This document shows positions 30,691 through 39,716 of a DNA stretch of 64,000 bases, piece after piece. This DNA comes from Sporothrix humicola (Eukaryota; Ascomycota; Sordariomycetes; Ophiostomatales; Ophiostomataceae), in the NCBI GenBank assembly GCA_021396245.1, contig WNYE01000033.1, forward strand, positions 186,001 to 250,000. Direction: 5' to 3'. The position numbers and the translations under genes are program-made. Positions within the stretch are counted from its first letter, which is position 1. Each line of letters begins with the position of its first letter. A model generated the notes under the pieces. It did not search any database, was not told the origin of the DNA, and saw only the letters and a program-made list of their open reading frames with translations.

Positions 30691-31164
30691 CTAATTGCTC
30701 CGTGCACCCTCTTTGGCCTCTCGTAACTCGTTCATCTTGGCCACCCGCTTCTTGAACTCCTCGTACTGGCACTTTTCGTAGCTGTGGCGTTCGGTCTATC
30801 CCCTGGTATTAGCATAATATTTCGAGGGGGGTGCTATTGTCATTCTGTGCACGTCAACGTACCTCACACTTCCATGGAAGATAGTACGTCTCGAACCGGC
30901 AGCGGTTCAGCGGGATCAGCAGGTTGGCGCAGCTGTCGCGGTAGGCCAGCGGCAGCTTGGCCTCGCTCATCTGCTCGCGCGTGGCTTCTAGAGTACGAAT
31001 GCGTTAGCATTCGTGGTCATTCGTGATTATGGAAGTCGTCGACTCAATCGGGGTTGGGCGATGGTGATCGAGGAGTCGAGTCAATTGACTCGACAAAGCT
31101 CGCTTCGCTCGCTTTGTCTTCGGGTGTACGCACTTGGGAGGGTTTCTTCGGCGTGGCCAGCCAT
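30691..31164 (-). CDS. NADH:ubiquinone oxidoreductase B18 subunit (NDUFB7 ortholog), 86 aa, three exons
   Basis: Exons are 31134-31164, 30863-30987 and 30691-30795, found by hand because each is short. Joins are phase 1 and phase 0 with GTGCGT..TCTAG and GTACGT..GATAG introns. The protein starts MAGHAEETLPKATREQMSEA and contains a twin CX9C pattern: Cys30/Cys40 (DSCANLLIPLNRCR) and Cys51/Cys61 (KCETERHSYEKCQ). This pattern, the LNRCR..LPWKCE..ERHSYEKC order and the basic C-terminus match the B18/NDUFB7 subunit, a coiled-coil-helix-coiled-coil-helix protein on the intermembrane-space side of mitochondrial complex I, imported and oxidised by Mia40. The length is short but complete. The first intron is unusually long and full of palindromes. 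CCAAT boxes lie upstream. Confidence 0.9.
30988..31133 (-). other. Palindrome-rich intron 1 of the NDUFB7 gene
   Basis: The 146-nt intron holds a hairpin with 8-bp arms (31092-31099 with 31111-31118) whose loop is the CGCTTCGCTC repeat core, a perfect 20-nt palindrome at 31075-31094, and another 8-bp hairpin (30995-31002 with 31007-31014) whose 4-nt loop is TAAC of the likely branch site. Confidence 0.85.
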
Positions 31165-31314
31165 CTTGTCGGTATTCCAGTGAGCCGGACGGTCAATGGT
31201 GCGGAGGGTGGGAGTCGGTGTCGGGTGGTGACAATCGGTGGACGTCGTGATAGTTTGCTCACTACCAAAAGCTGGATGTTCGGCAAAACGCTCTCCTCAA
31301 AATCGAGGCCGGAC

Positions 31315-31368
31315 CACGTGACCGTATTTTACGCAGACGGATTGGGGCTGTTTCCATTGGCCAATTGG
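31315..31368 (-). promoter_or_regulatory. CCAAT-box cluster and CACGTG upstream of the NDUFB7 gene
   Basis: ATTGG/CCAAT words occur at 31341, 31356, 31361 and 31364, and a CACGTG E-box at 31315-31320, all 150-205 nt upstream of the ATG. The CCAAT-binding HAP complex is an established activator of respiratory genes in fungi, so control by it is plausible. Confidence 0.5.
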
Positions 31369-31684
31369 CAGAGGTACCCCACTATCGGTATTAACACAAT
31401 TGAGAGGGAGAAAGCACTGAAAACACTGAAATTGACTAACATCTACTAACACGCCTGTAAATACTAGTAAACAAGAGTAAATAGCAGTACAAGAGTAAAT
31501 AGCAGTAAATCTGTAACTATTTGTATGGGCTTCTTTCCGTTCCTTTCCCTATTCTTTCGTTTCTTTTCCTTTTCTGTCCTTTCCTTTCTTTTAAACAAAC
31601 CACAACTCCTCGTCAACTCCAACAAGTGTTGAACTTGCCCGTCATCAATCGTCCAGTCATTCATCAGCTCGTCATCATCGTCAC

Positions 31685-31835
31685 CAAAGGCGTTCTGCTA
31701 ACATCGCCTTCGGCCTTTCTTTCGCCTTCGGCAGCTAACATGGCCTACGGCGTTCCACCGCCTCCCCCGACCACCCACCCGAGGCGGTGGTGGAAGTAGT
31801 GGAGCGACGTAGTCGCAGCGCTTGCGGCGCTCCAA
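31685..31835 (-). repeat. Structured 3' repeat element, copy C
   Basis: On the minus strand it starts about 18 nt after the stop of the MetE-like gene with an AGCGC..GCGCT hairpin. The common 10-bp stem follows (plus-strand arms CCACCGCCTC at 31755-31764 and GAGGCGGTGG at 31781-31790) with a G-rich loop. AACGCCGTAGGCCAT and several GCCGAAGGC units come next. Orientation relative to the host gene equals that of the other copies. Confidence 0.8.
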
Positions 31836-31852
31836 CAGTGTCTCCGACGTGT

Positions 31853-33058
31853 CTAAGGCTCACCCGGCCAGATGGCATCGGCCAGATCACGCACCAGCTT
31901 CAGCTTGTTCACCATGTCCTGGTGGGTCACGCTGTTGCCCAGATGGTGGCTGGCAAAGCCGCACTGCGGGCTCACGCCGATCCGCTTCAGGGCATCCTCG
32001 CGCGTCTGGCCGGGCGTGCCCTTGGCGACGTAGTCGGCGGCCTCGTAGACGCGGGCCTTCATGGCCTCCAAGTCCTCGAGCTCGGGGAACTTGCTGGTGA
32101 TGACGCCGACGATGACGTTTTTGTTGGCGGGCAGCTCGGCGAGCGGCTCGAAGCCGCCGGAGCGCTCGGTGTCGTACTCCAAAAAGTAGGTGTCGACGTT
32201 GATCTCCTTGAAGAGCGTCTTGGCGATGCGGTCGTAGGCGCCCTCGCTAAAGTGGCGGGAGTAGGCAAAGTTGCCGCGGCAGAGGTGGAGGCCGACGTGG
32301 AGGTCGGCAGGGCGTTTCGACAGGCAGTCGTTGTAGAGCTTGACGTAGCTCGCCAACAGGGCGTCGGCGTCCTCGCCGTGGTCCTTGAAGCCCTGGAGCA
32401 TTTTCTCGGAGCAGAAATAGGCCAGGTTGGGGTCGTCAATGGTGACGTTGCGGCAGCCGGCGTCGTACAGAATCTGCAGCTCCGTCTGGTAGGCAACGGC
32501 AATGTCGGCAAAGTACTCCTCGTCGTTGGCGTAGACGTCCTTGGGGTACGCGTAGCCCGGCTTGTAGCGCAAGTGGTACCACTCGGGGGCGGGCAGCGTC
32601 AGCTTGGCGCCGGCGACGCGGTCCGCGGGCAGGTGCTCTTTCAAATAATTCCACTGGTCGAGGTACGTGCTGCCGGTGTGCTTGATCTTGCCCACGCAGA
32701 CAATGGACTCGCCCGGCTTGTGGCCGGCCTCCGTAAAGGCAGCCAGGTCCGGCACGTACAGCCGGAACATGTCCAGCGGCGGGTCGGCGATCTCGTCCAT
32801 GCCCTCGAGGGCGGGGAAGAAGGTGCCCCAGAACTGGTGGCGGCGGTACTCGCCGTCGGTGACCGGGTGGTAGCCCAGGTCGAGCTGGACCTTGATGATG
32901 TTGTCAATGGCGTCGTCCTCGAGCTTGTGCAGCTCCTTGTCGGCGGCAATCACCACGGCCTTTTCGCCGTCGAGCTGGACGCGCTTGTCGCTGAGGGCCT
33001 TGGGCCGCAGCAGCGAGCCCATGTGCTCGGCACGGAACGGGGGGCGCTGGTGGGACAT
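31853..33058 (-). CDS. MetE C-terminal-domain-like (cobalamin-independent methionine synthase-like) protein, 401 aa
   Basis: A single exon encodes one UROD/MetE-like TIM-barrel, not the two-domain, roughly 765-residue enzyme of methionine synthesis. It resembles the stand-alone YxjG/YxjH-type proteins. Visible motifs are FRAEHMGSLLRP at the N-terminus, DGEYRRHQFW, TIDDPNLAYFC, HVGLHLCRGN and GVSPQCGFAS. By analogy to MetE, the His and Cys of HLCRGN and the Cys of PQCGF would bind the catalytic zinc. The likely reaction is methyl transfer to a thiol, but the methyl donor is unknown. Codon use is strongly biased. The bases before the ATG carry the reverse GGTGCGTAGCAGG motif, and repeat copy C lies just after the stop, so two repeat families flank this gene. 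Confidence 0.88.
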   Translation of the reverse strand: MSHQRPPFRAEHMGSLLRPKALSDKRVQLDGEKAVVIAADKELHKLEDDAIDNIIKVQLDLGYHPVTDGEYRRHQFWGTFFPALEGMDEIADPPLDMFRLYVPDLAAFTEAGHKPGESIVCVGKIKHTGSTYLDQWNYLKEHLPADRVAGAKLTLPAPEWYHLRYKPGYAYPKDVYANDEEYFADIAVAYQTELQILYDAGCRNVTIDDPNLAYFCSEKMLQGFKDHGEDADALLASYVKLYNDCLSKRPADLHVGLHLCRGNFAYSRHFSEGAYDRIAKTLFKEINVDTYFLEYDTERSGGFEPLAELPANKNVIVGVITSKFPELEDLEAMKARVYEAADYVAKGTPGQTREDALKRIGVSPQCGFASHHLGNSVTHQDMVNKLKLVRDLADAIWPGEP

Positions 33059-33061
33059 GTT

Positions 33062-33080
33062 GGAGGGTGCGTAGCAGGGG
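33062..33080 (-). repeat. CTGCTACGCACC motif in the leader of the MetE-like gene
   Basis: On the coding strand CCTGCTACGCACCCTCCAAC ends exactly at the ATG. The same block, with one base changed, precedes the ATG of the SDR gene at 48439. Confidence 0.65.
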
Positions 33081-34561
33081 GATGTAAAGATAAAGGGTGA
33101 TGTAATGTAGAGTGAAGAAAGAGTGAAGCTTAGGTTATGTCAAGTGAGTCGAGAGTGAAAGAGGAAAGAGCAAGTCAACTCGGCTTGGAGGAAAACGGAA
33201 AGTGCACACAAAAGGAAGGAACGAGGCTAGGAAGCATCAAAGCGACGGCCGGCAACATCATGAGCGAGCCCGTGTATTAAAGTATGTCAAGCCCCCCTCT
33301 TTTCTCTCCTCGGTCAATGTTGCAATTCCGTCGCATTTCCTTCTACGACTTCACTCGAAAACGACCCCTCGACAGCCCACCAACATCCTCTACCTACCTT
33401 CCCACCATCTCTGCCGTCCGGCATTGCTCTTCATGACAAGGCGTCTTGGCTGATGTGGTAGCCGGTTTCTCAGAAAGAGAGGAAGAGAGAGAGCAGTTGG
33501 ATGCGGGGAAACAACAATAATTCGTCGTAAACGACTAACTCTCCTGCTCTCTTGCCTCGACCCATACCCCAAGCCCTTGAAGATCGAGGGCCCCACAATT
33601 GGTAAGAACTGACTGAAAACGACCGGCGCGTTGCAGACCCAAAATATGTGGAGGGAAAGCAGAAAAAAGAAGGGTAAAAAGGACGAAGAGGGACGAAAAA
33701 AGGGGACAAAAGACTTCTTTCTCCAAGGCTAGACGGGCATTGGCTGTGGAGGAGAAGAGGGTCGAGAGAGCGAGGCGGGAGGAAGTGGGAGAATAGTGGG
33801 AAAGAAAGAAGGTGGGAATATTCCGTGTGGGCAACGGCGAGGGTGAGCAGCTGTCAGAAATGCGACGCTGTGATGTTGGGGGAGAGGGCTGGAGGGGAGG
33901 GGAGAGTTGGATGTTGATCGGTTGACGGTTGAAAACGACGGTTCGAGGAGAATTGAGACGGTTCACAGACGGTTCGACGGTTCGAGGACGGTCTGCGGGT
34001 GGTCGGTTGGTTGCATCTGAGTGGCCAGATTGGGCGGAGAAGTCGAGAAATGACAGGCGAAAGACGAGAGGCGTTCCAATTCGATCAAAACGCGAGTGTT
34101 GAAGATTTGCAGAATTGCGCAAACACGGGATGTCAAGCTGTGCCTGTCAGGCTGTCAATGTGTCAAAAATGCAGCAATCACTATCACTGCAGCTCGCAGC
34201 AATTACTGCCGTCCCACTCGGCTGCACTTACACAAGAGGCAAGCGGTGCGATGGTGGGGGATACAAGATGGAAAGGAGACACAATATTCTTAAAAGTGAG
34301 AGGCAAGATGCAGAAAATACCAAGATACATTAACTTGAATAGTATGGTATCATCCGACGATTGCACGACGTGTAAATAAATAGACAAAAGAAACCAAAAG
34401 AGCATTGTATCCAACAATGCATGCACCAGAACGCCGACGCCTCTATGCTGTAATAAGATAAAAAATACCAAAAGATGAAAGAAACCAAGAAAGAATCACA
34501 CAAAAACCAAGATCCAAGAAAGAAAGGACGGTCTTCGACCGTCATCGACTGCCGTCGACGT
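33081..34561. other. Intergenic, no gene seen
   Basis: This 1.5 kb stretch holds the MetE-like promoter and the 3' flank of the SLC35F-type gene. The longest frame (33535-34122, minus) is Ser/Pro/Phe-rich translation of purine-rich DNA. GACGGTTCGA words repeat at about 33937-33985. Confidence 0.35.
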
Positions 34562-35974
34562 CTAGTCGTCCTCCTCGTCGCTCTCGCCTCCACTAATGTC
34601 GACCTCCTTCTTGTGCTCCTCCTCGGCCATCTCCTTGTAGGTGCTCCAGCTCAGCAGCGCAAAAGCCACGACAATCATGCTGCCACCGGCGATAGCGGCG
34701 AGGCTGGGCGGCTGGCCGGTCAACCACCAGTCGGAGACGGCGACGATGAAGATGGTCAAGAGGGAGGCGACGCTGCTCAACACGGGCGAGGTCAGGCTGA
34801 TCAGCACCAAGAAGGAGCCGGCAAAGGTGGCGTTCATGATGACACTCAAAAACAAATACCAGGCGACCTTGCCGGTGGGCAGGGCAAACGTCTCAATCCC
34901 CAGCATGTGGAGGACTGGCAGCGGGACCCAGAGGACAGTGAGCGTGAAGACGCCGATGCAGCTGCCAAAGGTGTTGGCAAAGATCATGCCGCGGCCGGGC
35001 GAGCAGCCGTCGGGCGGGCAGGCGTAGCGCTTATACAAGACTTCGTAGAGGCCGTAGAGCACACTGCCGGCGCCGATGATGAGGTTGCCGAGCAGGCGGT
35101 TCTCCGCCTCGTTCTGGCCTTCGCCACCCTCGGTCGACTTGGCGTCGCCGTAGGCCACCACTAGCACGCCGGCCACAGCCACCAAAACGGCCAGACTCTT
35201 GTCCAGTCGCAACCGCTCCTTGAGCAGGGGCACCGAAAAGGCGTACGCAAAAAAGGCGCTGCAGTTGTAGATCGCCGTCAGGTCGCTCGGGCTCGTCATG
35301 TTGACGGCGACGTACCAGCTGAGGCCGGCGACCGTCAAGGACACAGTGATAAAGGCCGTCGCCTTGGCCATGTAGACCAGCGCGCCCGCGAACCGCGTGT
35401 TGTTGCGCGCGCCCGGCATTTGGGCTGCGCCGAGATCTCTTGTCTCCACCATGACCGCCGTCGTCCGCACCAGCCACAGGTGCCGCCGCCAGAACGTGGC
35501 CCACGGCTCGTGCCGTTTTTGTAGTCTGAGTATCAAGAGCTGCACCGGCCACAGCATGGACCACGACCCGTGCGTCAGGTACAGCATGCAGTACGCCTTG
35601 TTCCAGCCGGCGTGCTGCACCCACGCGGCGAGCTCCGTCTGGATTGTGAACGAAACCAAGGACAGCACTAAGAAGACTGAGGCGTAGGCGTACTTCTTCT
35701 TGGCCGCCAAGCGCGCATGGGCGGCAGGGCTGCGAGACCGAAACGAGCTCTGGCGGGATATGGTGGGCCGGCTGGCATTGCTGTGGCTGTGGCTGTTGCC
35801 GAGCATCGGCGCAGTCGATGAGACGACGGGCGGTGGGCTGCCATCACTGAGTCGCCGCGGGGTGCGGTAGCCGGCGCGGCCGCGGTCAATGTCGGAGCGG
35901 GAAGGACTGCGGCTGGAGTTGGCGTGGGCGTGCAGGAGGGGAGTGCCGGAGCGGCGGTCGGAAGGACGGGCCAT
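34562..35974 (-). CDS. SLC35F/EamA-type drug-metabolite transporter family membrane protein, 470 aa
   Basis: A single exon encodes an N-terminal tail of about 90 residues rich in Ser, Arg and Pro (SRSPSRSDIDRGRAGYRTPRR), then about ten membrane spans, then an acidic tail (SGGESDEEDD). The membrane part shows the EamA/SLC35 pattern: FFAYAFSVPLLKERLRLDKSLAVLVAVAGVLVVAYGD in the first repeat and FAGSFLVLISLTSPVLSSVASLLTIFIVAVSDW in the second. The order matches yeast YML018C/THI74-type proteins, whose substrates are not settled. It probably lies in an internal or vacuolar membrane. The leader next to the ATG is packed with CTCGCTCG/GCTTCGCTCG repeats. Confidence 0.85.
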   Translation of the reverse strand: MARPSDRRSGTPLLHAHANSSRSPSRSDIDRGRAGYRTPRRLSDGSPPPVVSSTAPMLGNSHSHSNASRPTISRQSSFRSRSPAAHARLAAKKKYAYASVFLVLSLVSFTIQTELAAWVQHAGWNKAYCMLYLTHGSWSMLWPVQLLILRLQKRHEPWATFWRRHLWLVRTTAVMVETRDLGAAQMPGARNNTRFAGALVYMAKATAFITVSLTVAGLSWYVAVNMTSPSDLTAIYNCSAFFAYAFSVPLLKERLRLDKSLAVLVAVAGVLVVAYGDAKSTEGGEGQNEAENRLLGNLIIGAGSVLYGLYEVLYKRYACPPDGCSPGRGMIFANTFGSCIGVFTLTVLWVPLPVLHMLGIETFALPTGKVAWYLFLSVIMNATFAGSFLVLISLTSPVLSSVASLLTIFIVAVSDWWLTGQPPSLAAIAGGSMIVVAFALLSWSTYKEMAEEEHKKEVDISGGESDEEDD

Positions 35975-35983
35975 TATCGAGTG

Positions 35984-36045
35984 GCGAGTGAGCGCAGCGA
36001 GCGAGGAAAGAAAGCGAGCGAGGACTCAAAGCGAGCGAAGCGAGG
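35984..36045 (-). repeat. GAGCGAAGCGAG repeat block in the SLC35F-type leader
   Basis: On the coding strand GTCCTCGCTTCGCTCG is followed by AGTCCTCGCTCGC and CTCGCTCGCTGCGCTCAC, ending about 10 nt before the ATG. The block is the densest in the window outside introns. Confidence 0.65.
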
Positions 36046-37782
36046 ACAAGAAATTATGGGGGGAGTGTCGAGAACGGACGGAGGACGCAAGGAAAGGACG
36101 GAAAGGGCAGTGTCGAGCAAAGTCCGATCGCCGAAGCCATGGAGCGACAAGCGACGCGAAAGATGGGATGGGCAGTGGTGGACGGATGTGACGTAGATGT
36201 GGTCGTGAGGTCGTCGATGGACGGTGGAATATGCAGAGTCCGTAAGGAGAGTTTGTCGACGATCGTTGTCGACGATGATGCAGAATGAATCACTCACAAT
36301 CGTGACGCTGGCTTCGAAAAGAGGTAATGGCTGGCGTTCGATGCAACGGCAAAAGGCTGTCAACGGGATGCGATGCCGGAGTTGGGTTGGCAGAAAACGA
36401 AAATAGACAAAAGAGTTACTTGTCAGAAGCCAAAAGTCAGGAGTCGATAGGAGTTGAGATTAGATTGGCGGAGTGCAGATTGCAGATAGAGATTGCGCTT
36501 GCCCTGATTGCGTAGTGCGTGTCGTGTTCAGTCGTGTACAGTGTTTTTTAGTGGGTTCAGGGTGCGTGTCGTTTCCCCGTCCCGACAGCGTGTTCTTCTG
36601 TCACCTGGAAATACAGGGGCTTAAAGGGAGTGGACACAAGGGTCACGCTAAGTTTCCCTTCTTGGCGGCAAGTCACGGGACACGACAGTGCTTTTAGCGC
36701 TTTTAAGCGCAGTTCAGCAGCCACAGATTTTGGTACTCGAGGTACCTGTGGCGCCTGAACTCGGCGCTGTCCCAAAGAGGCAATTGTCGATTACAGGCGC
36801 TTCGTTCCATCTGGACGCTGGCAACGCTGCCTGGCAGGCTGTGCTTTTGCTTTCGATGTCCGGGATGCCCGTCCGGAGTTGCAGGAGAAGAGACGGAAGA
36901 TACGACGTACAAAGAAAGCAATAATTAAAAAGTTATGAAAAAAGCAAATTTGTGAAATGAGTTCAATCGATCGAGATGTTAAAAATATTACTGTTTTCCC
37001 TGCTACGGCAAAGTGGCAAACGACAAAAAAGATTCCATGTCAACATTCTCCGCAGCAGGCACTAAGAAGGATGATTAAGAAGGCATTTAAGGAAAGAGAG
37101 TGAGAACTGTAAGACGGGGTAAACAGCGGGCGCTGAAGCACGTCAAGAAGTATCATAAGAGACGCCACAACGGTAAAGTCCGTCCTCTCCGTATTAGTGG
37201 CCGGCCCTCTGTCGTTCTCAGTCTCTCGCTGCTATGTGGAATCACTCCTCCCGGCGCCCCGTTCCGCATCACTGACGTCGTTTTGGGGGATGTTCGGGAA
37301 TTTCTCTCCAGTATTCCGCTGTCGTTGGAGGAAGCCGTTTGGAAGCATTTCTCATTTTTGTATTTATTTTTCGACTCTGACTGTTGAGTCTAAGCCTGTT
37401 CCTGACTCTTTTTGTAGAAGCTCTGACATTTTTGCTCCTTTCCTGGAGACTACTTCTCAGCCTTGTAGATGTCTTTTATGAGGAGTGCACACAAACTCTG
37501 ACTGCCGTGGATGTCTGCCCATTTTAGTAACAAGTATTTGTAGCAAGTATTTGAAGTTGACACATGCTGGGAAGCAGGTCTTGTTTAAAACTGAAGATGG
37601 CGCCGGATCATGAGGAAGCTGCTCTGGTCCGTCTGTCTCGTCTTCACTATCACGACTCCTGTTTTTTACGGTTTCGGACCATGTTTGCATCTACAACACT
37701 TGCCTCCTCATCTCACCACGTGTTATAACACCTACAGTCTACGTTTACGCCTACAGTCACGCCTACGGCTACTCACAACATC
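36046..37782. other. Intergenic, no gene seen
   Basis: No coding sequence is supported. An imperfect inverted repeat with 15-nt arms (13 pairs) spans 36712-36760. The AT-richer part at 36910-37080 has no feature. The final 100 nt form the leader of the thioredoxin-reductase-like gene and contain repeated CTACAGTC/CCTAC words. Confidence 0.35.
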
Positions 37783-38889
37783 ATGTCTACATCACTGCCG
37801 CCATTGCATCCGGGCGGCCAGCCGGTCATGATAAACGCAGGACAGGCACAGGCGTCGACAGCACCGCCTCCACCCTCTGCCAACGTCTTGATCATCGGCG
37901 CCGGCCCGGCGGGCATTGCCGCCGCCCTGACGCTCGCCCGCCAGCAGCACAGCGCCATTCTGTTTGGCGACGGCGTCTACCGCAATGGACGCGCCGAGCA
38001 GATGCACCTGATCCCGAGCCTCGACGGGGCGCGGCCGAGCAATTTTAGCCAGCAGGCCCGGCAGAACGTGCTAGCCAACTACGGCGAGCACATTTCGTTC
38101 CGGGACGTGACGGTCGTCGGCGTGCAGCGCGTCGCGGACGGGTTTTGCGCGACGGACGTCTATGGCGGCGTGTATTTTGGGCGCAAGCTCATTCTAGCGC
38201 ACGGCGTCGAGGACCTGCCGCTGCCGATCGACGGCTACGCCGCGTGCTTTGGCACGGTCATCTTCCACTGCCTGCTGTGCAAAGGGTACGAGCAGCGCGG
38301 CGGCGCATCGGCCGGCGTCCTGGCGATTGACGCGTTTGGGCGGGCTGCCGTGGCACTGCACATGGCCCGACAGGCGTCGTCGCTGGCGCATGCCGTGACC
38401 ATTTACACCAATGGCCAAAACGCGCTGGCCACCGAGATCGAGGCCGGGCTCTGTCGGGCGGGGGCGTCGTCGGCGTCGGCGCCGACCTCGCGGCGCATCA
38501 TGCAGGTCGACAACAGACTGATTCGCCAATTCATATTTCTGGGCGAGCAGGACCAGGCGCACGGCGGCGGCATCCGCATCGTTTTCGAGGAGGGCGGCCA
38601 CGCCGACGAAGCGTTTCTGGCGCACGCCCCCAAGACAAGGCCGAGGGGGCCGTTCGTCGCCCAACTGGGACTGGAAACACTCCCGCCCGGCGACGGCGAC
38701 GGCGACATCAAGGTGGAGCTGCCGTACTACCAGACGTCCGTGCCAGGAGTCTTTGCCGCCGGCGACAACTGCAGCAAGATGAAGAGCGTGGCGCACGCGA
38801 TGCTGTCGGGAAATGTTGCGGGCATGGGCGCGGCGTCGCAGGTTGTCGCGGAAGAGTTGGGGCAGACATATATGCCGTCGTTGCAGTAG
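37783..38889 (+). CDS. Thioredoxin-reductase-like FAD/NAD(P) oxidoreductase (GliT-type), 368 aa
   Basis: A Pro/Ala-rich tail of 33 residues precedes the FAD motif VLIIGAGPAGIAAAL. The redox pair is Cys163-Leu-Leu-Cys166 in FHCLLCKGYE, aligning with the CxxC of the GliT/HlmI group of fungal dithiol oxidases rather than the CATC of general thioredoxin reductase. The NAD(P) site is weak: GVLAIDAFGRAAVALHMARQ lacks a clean GxGxxA, as is common in dithiol oxidases that use oxygen instead of NADPH. The C-terminal FAD signature is GVFAAGDNCS. It may form a disulfide in a small molecule or act in redox defence. No dithiol biosynthetic cluster is nearby, so the substrate remains open. Confidence 0.8.
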   Translation: MSTSLPPLHPGGQPVMINAGQAQASTAPPPPSANVLIIGAGPAGIAAALTLARQQHSAILFGDGVYRNGRAEQMHLIPSLDGARPSNFSQQARQNVLANYGEHISFRDVTVVGVQRVADGFCATDVYGGVYFGRKLILAHGVEDLPLPIDGYAACFGTVIFHCLLCKGYEQRGGASAGVLAIDAFGRAAVALHMARQASSLAHAVTIYTNGQNALATEIEAGLCRAGASSASAPTSRRIMQVDNRLIRQFIFLGEQDQAHGGGIRIVFEEGGHADEAFLAHAPKTRPRGPFVAQLGLETLPPGDGDGDIKVELPYYQTSVPGVFAAGDNCSKMKSVAHAMLSGNVAGMGAASQVVAEELGQTYMPSLQ

Positions 38890-39716
38890 ACATCGTTCGG
38901 CGATATTGCGGTCGAAAACGACGTGGGAGATGATGGCGATGTTATGAAGGAAGACAGAGAAGACGAAAAGGGGCCTCCGAATTGGCGCATGGCAGGATAT
39001 GGAAGGAACATGGATACACGAATGAAAGCATACACGAAGGAAAGCATAGCGTGGAGTTGTATTTAGTTGCGCCTGTTGGCGCCTGGAGAACTGTAATTTA
39101 GCGCAATACAGCGACGGCCTGGGCCTGGCGCCCGCCTTTACTGACACCGTTCCTGATTATCAGCCCTGACGTAACCAATAAGGAAAGAGCCAGACGACAA
39201 CGCCTCGCTCGCTACCGCTATGGTTTGCGAACCATTTAACACAGCCTCCTTTTTGCTTTTTTGGAGGGAGAAGGCTGATAGGAGGGCTTTCCACACACTC
39301 ACCAAATACCAAGCCGAATTTGACAAGCAACCTTGACGAAAAGAGGCTTGCATCATGTGGGCAGGCGACAGCGGCTGCAGGCTGGGGAGGGCCGGGCTGG
39401 CAGCTGAATGGGAAGGAGCAGAGAGGAGCAAACAAACAAAAAGAGAGGGAAAGCACGATTGACTGTAGAAAGTCAATAAACAGCCTTCCCAGCCGTGACT
39501 CTTTCCAGCCAGCCTTCACCTACATTTGCAGTTACCCCTCTTTCAATAATCACGATACCGCGACAACATCACGACGAATCGATTGCTCGACGACGTCTCT
39601 GCCCGATCTACATTGATTTGCGAGCTTTCTTTTTCACAAAGACCCCTCTTTCAAAAAGCTTGAACGACTGCCGAGATCGGTGACTCCGAACTCCTCAAAG
39701 GGAGTCGCAACCAGAC
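38890..39716. other. Intergenic, promoter of the 39717 gene
   Basis: No gene is supported. The sequence at 39520-39715 looks like a pyrimidine-rich leader. No repeat of the families described was noticed. Confidence 0.35.

Noticed and set aside
31787..33100. 437-residue frame antisense to the MetE-like gene
   Set aside because: Another mirror frame produced by C-ending codon bias; the sense frame has clear family motifs.
33535..34122. 195-residue frame on the minus strand
   Set aside because: Low-complexity Ser/Pro/Phe sequence with no domain; adjacent to promoter DNA of the MetE-like gene.
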